The notes beneath the pieces are model-generated. The model did not search any database, was not told the DNA's origin, and saw nothing but the letters and a program-made list of their open reading frames with translations. The position numbers were made by a program, and so were the translations under genes. From Enterobacter mori LMG 25706 (GTDB taxonomy: Bacteria > Pseudomonadota > Gammaproteobacteria > Enterobacterales > Enterobacteriaceae): DNA of 64,000 nt. The stretch lies in NCBI RefSeq assembly GCF_000211415.1, contig NZ_GL890774.1, positions 565,748 to 629,747 of the forward strand, written 5' to 3'. Positions 58,471 through 64,000 of this stretch are shown piece after piece (the stretch's first letter is position 1; every line of letters begins with the position of its first letter).

Positions 58471-59935
58471 TCAGAAAGGGTACGGACGTGGCGACTGTTG
58501 CACGGTGATCCAGTGGTCCGTGGTCAGCTCAGCAATGAACCAGTCACTGTTAAAGCGGCCAATGCCACTGTTCTTCTCGCCGCCGAACATGTTGTGCGGA
58601 TCGTCGTTGGGGGTGATGTCATTGACGTGTGTCATGCCCGCATCGATACGCTGTGCGAAGCGTACGCCGCGCGCTTCGTCGGCTGTGAATACGGCGCTGG
58701 AGAGGCCGAATTCGGTTTCGTTGGCCAGGCGCAGAGCTTCGGCCTCGTCGGCGGCGCGGATCAGGGGGGCAATCGGCGCGAACTGCTCGGTCTGTGCCAG
58801 CACGGAATCGTTGGCGACGTCGACGAACACGTGTGGAGGCAAAACCTGTCCTTGCGCTTCTCCGCCAAACACCTGACGCGCACCTGCGGCGCGGGCGGCG
58901 GCCAGGCGCTCGATTGCGCCGTTGATCTGCTTCGCGTTGACCAGCGGCCCGATGACCGTCTCTGGATCGTTGGGGTCGCCGCCCTTCAGGTTCCTGGCGC
59001 GCTCGACGAAGGCTTCGGTGAAGCGGTCGTAATGCCTGGCGTCAACGATGATGCGGTTGGCACTCATGCAGATCTGGCCCTGATGCAGGAAGCGGGCAAC
59101 GATCGCTGCGTTGACAGCCCGCTCCAAATCGGCGTCGTCAAGTACCACGAGCGGGGCATTGCCACCGAGCTCCAGGCCCACGCGCTTGAGCGTGGGACCG
59201 GTGACTGCCAACTGGCCGATGCGGCGGCCAACGCGCGTCGAGCCGGTGAAGGAAATGAACTTCGGGATATAGTGCAAGGTGAAGGCATCGCCGATTTCGC
59301 TGACCTCTCCGATCACGACGTTGAAAAGGCCCGCCGGCAGCCCGGCCTCTTCGTAGATGCTGGCCAGCAGCAGGCCACCGGTCACAGGCGTGTCCTCGGC
59401 GGGCTTGACCACGACACCGTTGCCTAACGCCAGCGATGGAGCGGTTGGACAGGTGCAAGGGCCAGTTCCACGGGCTGATGACGCCGACCACGCCGATCGA
59501 GCCACGGTATACGCGGCTTTCCTTGCCGGGGATATCCACCGGCAGAATGCGTCCGGCGACCCGGCCTGGCATAGTCGCGGCCGCCAGAGTGTTCGCATGG
59601 GTCGCGCTCCACTCCATTTCGGCCTTAATCCGGGTACTTCCCGACTCGGCGACCAGCCAGTCCACGATCTCCGCGCGACGGGTTTCCAGCAACTGCGCGA
59701 CGCGATAGAGCACCGCCGAACGCTCGGACGGCAGCGTCCGCGACCATTCCCGCTGAGCCTTGGCGGCAGCACGATAGGCCTCGTCCAAGTCCCCGGCGCT
59801 GGCCTGCACGATTTCGGTCAGCAGCGTCTGGTTATAGGGGTTGCGATCCTGCAAGATAGTCCCGGCGTTTCCTGATCGCCACTGGCCAGCGATGTACTGG
59901 CCCGTGAACTCGATGCGGCGTTGGCTCTGGCTCAT
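58471..59935 (-). pseudogene. Aldehyde dehydrogenase (vanillin/benzaldehyde type) with a frameshift
   Basis: The first about 168 codons (MSQSQRRIEFTGQYIAGQWR to [13 protein letters not shown]) and the rest ([20 protein letters not shown] to the stop at 58471) are in different frames, meeting near 59430. Catalytic Glu ([10 protein letters not shown]) and Cys (GQICMSANR) are both kept. Compared with the family pattern [12 protein letters not shown], eight bases seem to be lost, as if one copy of a CCATCGC-type repeat had slipped out. The restored protein would be about 488 residues and oxidise an aromatic aldehyde to the acid. Its start overlaps the FUSC gene by four bases. Confidence 0.85.
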
Positions 59936-61761
59936 TTAAACTCCTGTTGGTTAGCGAGGGGGGTGAGATATGTTTTCAGCCTGGCGCTGGCGGTACGCAG
60001 GGTCTCGCTAGCGGTCATGCCCGGCCCTGGAGTTCCGCATCGGAAAGCAGAGTTACCCGTGGGGGGGTTGAGCAGCAGCCGCGACTGGGCCAGGCAGTCC
60101 ATACCCGCCGCGAATGTCTTTTCAGCTAATGAGCCGGTTTCCAGCAACCTCACCATCGTCGCGCGCAATGCATGGTGGATGTATTCACCGGCTCCGGAGC
60201 CAGCAGCCGCGCTTGCGCGCTCGGCCAGAGTAGCGACCCGCAGCAGTGCCAGGCGCTGATGCACTTTCGGCGTGGATGGCAGGAACAACCAGTACGTCGC
60301 CACCGCGGCGAGCACACCCAGTACGATAGCGGTCGATTCACTCGCCCCCGCCAGCAGCGATTCGGCTGGTGTGCCGAATGGTTGTGCCGTGAGAAGGAAG
60401 GCCATGTTCACATCGGTGGCCATCCTGGCTGTGGCCGGACGCCGCATCAGCCACGCCCCCCACAACAGGAAAGGCGCGATGTACAGCAAAACGGCGCCAT
60501 CGAAGCCGAGGTGAGGCAGCACGAACAATCTAGCCAGTGTCCCCGCCAGTGCTCCAATCAGCGAACCCGCCAATACGTGAAGCAGGATCTGATTGCCCTG
60601 TTCGTTGCTGGAAAGCAGCGAAGAAAACAAAGCTGCCGTCATGACCATCATGGGGCCGGCGTGCCAGCCGGTGACCTGCCAGACGGCGAACGTCAGCGCC
60701 AGCGCCAAAACCGGCCGTCCCGCCGCTCTCCATACCGCTTGGAGGTTTGCGTCCCGGCAAACGCTCGCAAACCCAACCGCGACGGGAGAGGCTAGAACGG
60801 TCCGTAGTTCACGCAGCACCAAAGCCAGGCCTGCCGCCTGTCTGTTACCGCGCTCTGCTTGCTCGGCGGCTAAGCGCACAAACGCGGCCAATCGACCCTG
60901 CGTATCACCATGCTGTACTGGCGTGACTTCCGGCATGCCATTCACCGCGGGCGTCAAGGCAACCAGTTCCAGCAGCAGGCCGGTGACCTCATGTACTCGC
61001 AGTGCTGTTCGCCTGCCTTGTAGCGAACCGGCTGCATCATTGTCCGCGCTGCGTACAAGCGCGGCAATGTCGTCGACCAGGGGCTGCGCGGACGAGGATG
61101 TTGCGTCGAACCGGAGATGGGCAGAAACGCGGTCCAGACTGCGCTGCAACACCAAATCCAGCCTTGCTTTCAGGCCTTCGGCTTGTCCAGAGGGTACGGT
61201 GCGCAGCACCAACAGCGCCGAACAGGCAATACCGACTACCGTGCACAGCACGCGATCCACTGCCAGGTGCATATCGAGCATGCCTTCGTTCAGCCCGGAC
61301 ATCACGATGACGCCCCCTGTCAGGCCCGCCAGCACGCAGCTGTAACTACGATAGTGACGGAAAAGGCTGCCAGCGCCTGCGCATAGGGCTAGCCACACAG
61401 CCAGCGTGAGCAACGACGGTAGCTGCCGTCCCTCGAATTCCAACAGGATCACGCCACCAGCAAGCGCGCCGACAGCCGAGCCGAGCATGCGCGCCAGAAA
61501 GCGCTCAAGCAACAATCCGCGTGTGGAGGGCTGCGCTACCAGCCACACCGTCATTGCCGCCCACCAAGGATGGTGGATCTGGAACTGGTGGGCCAACAAC
61601 AGCGCCAGCAGAGCGGCCAGGGTCGTGCGCAGTGCGAATGCAATGGGGTGCCCGTCGTAGCCCGGGGCATGTTTGATCTTTCTCTTGAGTTCCAAGAAGG
61701 TCGAAACAACGCCAACTCTCGCGTTCCCGCGTGAGCCGGAGATCCCTGGACAAGTCACCAT
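59932..61761 (-). CDS. FUSC-family exporter (aromatic acid/fusaric acid type)
   Basis: A 609-residue membrane protein with two halves of about six segments each, separated by a soluble region of about 200 residues, as in AaeB and fusaric-acid exporters. ALRTTLAALLALLLAHQFQI and HHPWWAAMTVWLVAQPSTRG mark the first FUSC block; VWQVTGWHAGPMMVMTAALF the second. The first codons before about residue 20 are uncertain. It is the first gene of the operon FUSC-ALDH-oxygenase, controlled from the intergenic region with a divergent TetR gene. No AaeA-type adaptor gene is present. Confidence 0.88.
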   Translation of the reverse strand: MVTCPGISGSRGNARVGVVSTFLELKRKIKHAPGYDGHPIAFALRTTLAALLALLLAHQFQIHHPWWAAMTVWLVAQPSTRGLLLERFLARMLGSAVGALAGGVILLEFEGRQLPSLLTLAVWLALCAGAGSLFRHYRSYSCVLAGLTGGVIVMSGLNEGMLDMHLAVDRVLCTVVGIACSALLVLRTVPSGQAEGLKARLDLVLQRSLDRVSAHLRFDATSSSAQPLVDDIAALVRSADNDAAGSLQGRRTALRVHEVTGLLLELVALTPAVNGMPEVTPVQHGDTQGRLAAFVRLAAEQAERGNRQAAGLALVLRELRTVLASPVAVGFASVCRDANLQAVWRAAGRPVLALALTFAVWQVTGWHAGPMMVMTAALFSSLLSSNEQGNQILLHVLAGSLIGALAGTLARLFVLPHLGFDGAVLLYIAPFLLWGAWLMRRPATARMATDVNMAFLLTAQPFGTPAESLLAGASESTAIVLGVLAAVATYWLFLPSTPKVHQRLALLRVATLAERASAAAGSGAGEYIHHALRATMVRLLETGSLAEKTFAAGMDCLAQSRLLLNPPTGNSAFRCGTPGPGMTASETLRTASARLKTYLTPLANQQEFK

Positions 61762-61776
61762 TGCCGCCTTAATAAA

Positions 61777-61792
61777 TGAACGCTGTCGTTCA
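61777..61792. promoter_or_regulatory. TetR operator 1 (perfect 6-4-6 palindrome)
   Basis: TGAACG-CTGT-CGTTCA, 15 bases before the FUSC start codon, is a perfect inverted repeat in the region between FUSC and the divergent tetR gene. Confidence 0.65.
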
Positions 61793-61826
61793 ATATAAGT
61801 TTAACCTGCACCACGGTCAACTTTTG

Positions 61827-61842
61827 TTTACGACTACGTTCA
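61827..61842. promoter_or_regulatory. TetR operator 2 (imperfect copy)
   Basis: TTTACG-ACTA-CGTTCA has the same 6-4-6 geometry and the same CGTTCA half-site as operator 1, with centres 50 bases apart. It lies on the tetR side, so two dimers could control both promoters. Confidence 0.55.
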
Positions 61843-61886
61843 GTTATCCTTGAGGAGCAACCCTCCCGGAGAAGCGGACATAACTG

Positions 61887-62486
61887 ATGAGAAAAAAGAC
61901 GGAAACATATCGCCTGGGCTTCGTCCAGGCCGCAGGCAAGCTGTTCATTGAACAAGGGTTCGGCTCTGTGACGATGGAAGCAGTGGCCGCCGAGGCTGGT
62001 GCATCCAAGGTGACGCTCTACAGTTACTTCCCCAACAAGGAAGCTCTGTTTGAAGCGTTTGTAGCGGAGGCCGGGAAAGACGGGAACGAGTCTCTCGCTG
62101 CCGCACAGCAGGAAACGGCCCTCCGGGCCAGCTTGATGCGCCTCGGTATGTGCTACCTGGACCTGGTCACTCGGCCGGAAGTCATAGCTGTAAATCGGCT
62201 GATCATCGGAGAAGCCGGACGGCAACCGCAGCTCAGTCGCATCTTTTATGAAAATGGATCCAAGCACACATTACTAGCAATATGCAGCGTTCTTGAAAGC
62301 CTTATGGAAAGAGGATTGCTGAACCGCGCTGCACTTCGGCAAACCGGCCTTTACTTCAAATCGTTGTGCGAAGCCGGTTTGGTAGAACGCCAGCTATGGG
62401 GATTGGACTCACGTCCCGACACAGACACTAGAATGGCCGCAGTACACAACGCTATCGAGGTGTTCCTCAAGGCGTACTTGCCCTAG
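61887..62486 (+). CDS. TetR/AcrR-family regulator of the FUSC operon
   Basis: A 199-residue repressor with helix-turn-helix at about 12-55 (GSVTMEAVAAEAGASKVTLY, SYFPNKEALFEAFV) and a C-terminal AefR-like domain (CYLDLVTRPEVIAVNRLIIG). It is divergent from FUSC, with two matching palindromes between the genes. It probably responds to the aromatic substrate or its aldehyde/acid product. Confidence 0.92.
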   Translation: MRKKTETYRLGFVQAAGKLFIEQGFGSVTMEAVAAEAGASKVTLYSYFPNKEALFEAFVAEAGKDGNESLAAAQQETALRASLMRLGMCYLDLVTRPEVIAVNRLIIGEAGRQPQLSRIFYENGSKHTLLAICSVLESLMERGLLNRAALRQTGLYFKSLCEAGLVERQLWGLDSRPDTDTRMAAVHNAIEVFLKAYLP

Positions 62487-62576
62487 GAAGCAGAGACATT
62501 GTGCGGGAATAAAGATGACAAATCGTGACGCCCCAACGCCGACAATACCAGCCAGCCTGCCGCAAAAAATCATTAT

Positions 62577-63394
62577 CTATATCAAACGCCGAAACATATA
62601 GGACATTATGAAATCGTCCATTCTTCTGTTCGCCGAGCCAAAAAACCATAGTCCGGTCGCAAGCACTACGCAAACGACAATGGCAATTGTCATCGGGTAC
62701 GCCGTACCACTCTGACTGGCAGCCACCAAGCTGTTGACGGCAAAGGCGATACAGAATTGCAATACTACGATGAGAGATGACCCGCTGCCGCGATGTTGCC
62801 CGCTGGCAACTATTGCGATTGCCGCCGCTTTGGCATTGATGAGGCCCAATGTGCCAATTGCAAACCAGAGCGGTATCAGCAGCGCGACCAATTTTCCTAC
62901 GAATACCGCCAAGACGGTTGCTGGCCGCGGCGACGTTCAGCATCAAGCCAGCGTTTAGCAATACCTGGAGACGGTAGCGGCGCAGTGCGAACCGATTGGA
63001 GACTTTCCGCTTTGCGCCTTTAAGGGGACAAAGTCTCGGGCATGAGGAACCAGACAAAGGCCGCTCAGATCAGCACGAAGGCCAGCGTGACGACAAAGAT
63101 GGCCTGCCATCCCACATGTGTGATGATGAAGCCGCCGAGCACGGGGGGCAATGATGAGAGCCAGCCTAGGAAGAACATCGACAGCGTCACCCTGACATCA
63201 CCCTCGGATACGCCGAAGTGATCTGCCATCTGCGCAAAGCCTGCCAGGTACATGTTGGTCGACAAAGGTGCAAAACCAGACAACATGCCTAGGATGGCAA
63301 TGAACCGCCCTGCATGGATGGTCGCGCTATGTGTCGAGGAAATAGCCATGTTGGAATCTACGACCCAGTTCGCGTTAGGAAAGAAAACCATCAC
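62577..63394 (-). pseudogene. MFS drug-resistance transporter (Bcr/CflA type), broken
   Basis: The start reads FIAILGMLSGFAPLSTNMYL and MADHFGVSEGDVRVTLSMFF, typical of Bcr/CflA proteins, then jumps from the second to about the sixth membrane segment (PPVLGGFIITHVGWQAIF), losing some 80 residues. After a stop near 63065 and scrambled sequence, another frame gives the last segments (LGLINAKAAAIAIVASGQHR, LATGLWFFGS). High GC matches the neighbouring foreign module, of which it may have been part. Confidence 0.8.
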
Positions 63395-63464
63395 TGCCCC
63401 CGCTCCCCTATTGCAAGGCCAGAACGCCCCGCCCTCTTTATTAAATTAAGCGAATAAGTCCTTA

Positions 63465-64000
63465 ATGAGGAAGCAATTACCCCCGGTGCACCCGGAATAC
63501 TTACAGGAACTGGCACCATTAGACGATGTACCCCTTGAGCAGACGTTGCCATGGATGCAACGTCTGTGGAATTTTACTCCGCTGCGTAAAACGCTGCTGG
63601 TAATAGCGCTCGCGATACTGCGGAAAGCAGGCGCGTGCAGGCAAAACAACGATCTGATGCTTCCAGGCATGGTACAAGTTATCCACGCTTTTTGTTAAGG
63701 ATATCCGCAGCGGCGAACTGCCGGCAAAAATTGCGATTTCAATGGACACCTCGCTCAAAGGATATGCGATCGGCTCGCTACTGGCGCTAGCGTTCAGCGC
63801 ACACTCGGTCTCCACGCACCTGGGACGAGGTCTGCTCGGGCTTTCTTGTCGTCAGCGAGACTCTGCGGATGACAGGGTGGAATAACGCCCTTACCGGATT
63901 AAGTTACGTCTGGCAATTCTGGTACCTGTAGCCGTACCCTCTATTATTCTTGCCGGGTTAAAAATCGACAGGGCTTTCTCCTGACGGACGTTAATCGCTG
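63465..64000 (+). pseudogene. NitT/TauT-type ABC permease, broken and cut by the window end
   Basis: MRKQLPPVHPEYLQELAPLD and WNFTPLRKTLLVIALAIL begin an SsuC/TauC-like permease. After 63625 the frame is lost (WESYARWQNNDLMLPG-like sequence is still partly readable), with pieces GELPAKIAISMDT, KGYAIGSLLALAL and SETLRMTGWNNALTG, then an in-frame TAG before IILAGLKI. Several frameshifts make it non-functional; the 3' end lies beyond 64000. Confidence 0.75.

Noticed and set aside
56927-61345. Long open frames on the strand opposite the oxygenase-ALDH-FUSC genes
   Set aside because: High GC keeps antisense frames open; they have no recognisable domains, while the leftward frames have full families with active-site residues.

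Overview
The window looks like chromosomal accessory DNA from an enterobacterium of the Klebsiella/Enterobacter/Kluyvera kind. The evidence is ScrA/ScrB/ScrR, PqiA/B/C, an IS2-type transposase, IS200 and a P4-type integrase, plus many sugar-PTS genes. I cannot name the species. No rRNA, tRNA, CRISPR array or plasmid replication gene was seen. Gene islands that differ visibly in base composition are separated by decayed insertion sequences and by pseudogenes of sugar operons, so the region looks like a long-lived insertion hot spot.

Layout. 1-5.7 kb: IS scraps, a HAD sugar phosphatase, an intact GH4 6-phospho-beta-glucosidase, the ruins of a cellobiose/lichenan PTS operon, a dead IS200 and an internally deleted integrase. 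5.7-8.6 kb: a GST gene with its TetR regulator, a frameshifted unknown gene carrying a hexamer repeat, and a fragment of threonyl-tRNA synthetase. 8.9-19.9 kb: an envelope island, with a leftward RND efflux operon (adaptor, pump, tiny Gly/Pro lipoprotein, broken outer-membrane factor) divergent from a CpxRA-like two-component pair and a second pqiABC set. 19.9-21.3 kb: a truncated IS2-like element and a carboxymuconolactone-decarboxylase-family gene. 22.9-31.0 kb: a catabolic cluster of MFS, GMC oxidoreductase, ThDP enzyme and ThuA-like protein, divergent from a LacI regulator and a histidinol-dehydrogenase-like enzyme, with a CRP site and a LacI-type operator between them. 32.3-34.6 kb: a decayed scrABR operon. 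35.4-40.4 kb: an intact aryl-beta-glucoside PTS operon with a GntR regulator. 42.4-43.5 kb: mixed IS remnants. 43.8-52.6 kb: a rightward cluster of KdgM-like porin, phytase-type acid phosphatase, ABC transporter, a fused inositol-monophosphatase/tyrosine-phosphatase protein and a LacI regulator. 53.3-56.9 kb: a degenerate unknown gene, a Na+/H+ antiporter and an IS3 remnant. 56.9-62.5 kb: a GC-rich foreign module of carotenoid oxygenase, aldehyde dehydrogenase (frameshifted), FUSC exporter and divergent TetR with two matching operators. 62.5-64 kb: broken MFS and ABC-permease genes.

Most novel candidates. (1) The 43.8-52.6 kb cluster reads as a complete route for phytate/inositol-phosphate use: outer-membrane entry, periplasmic dephosphorylation, ABC import, then cytoplasmic dephosphorylation by an unusual two-phosphatase fusion. 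(2) The 22.9-31.0 kb cluster looks like a CRP-controlled pathway for an oxidised sugar or related polyol that matches no pathway I know. (3) The 56.9-62.5 kb module looks like cleave-oxidise-export handling of a phenylpropene, stilbene or apocarotenoid. (4) The RND/two-component/Pqi island joins efflux to lipid transport. All four functional readings are inferences from gene content.
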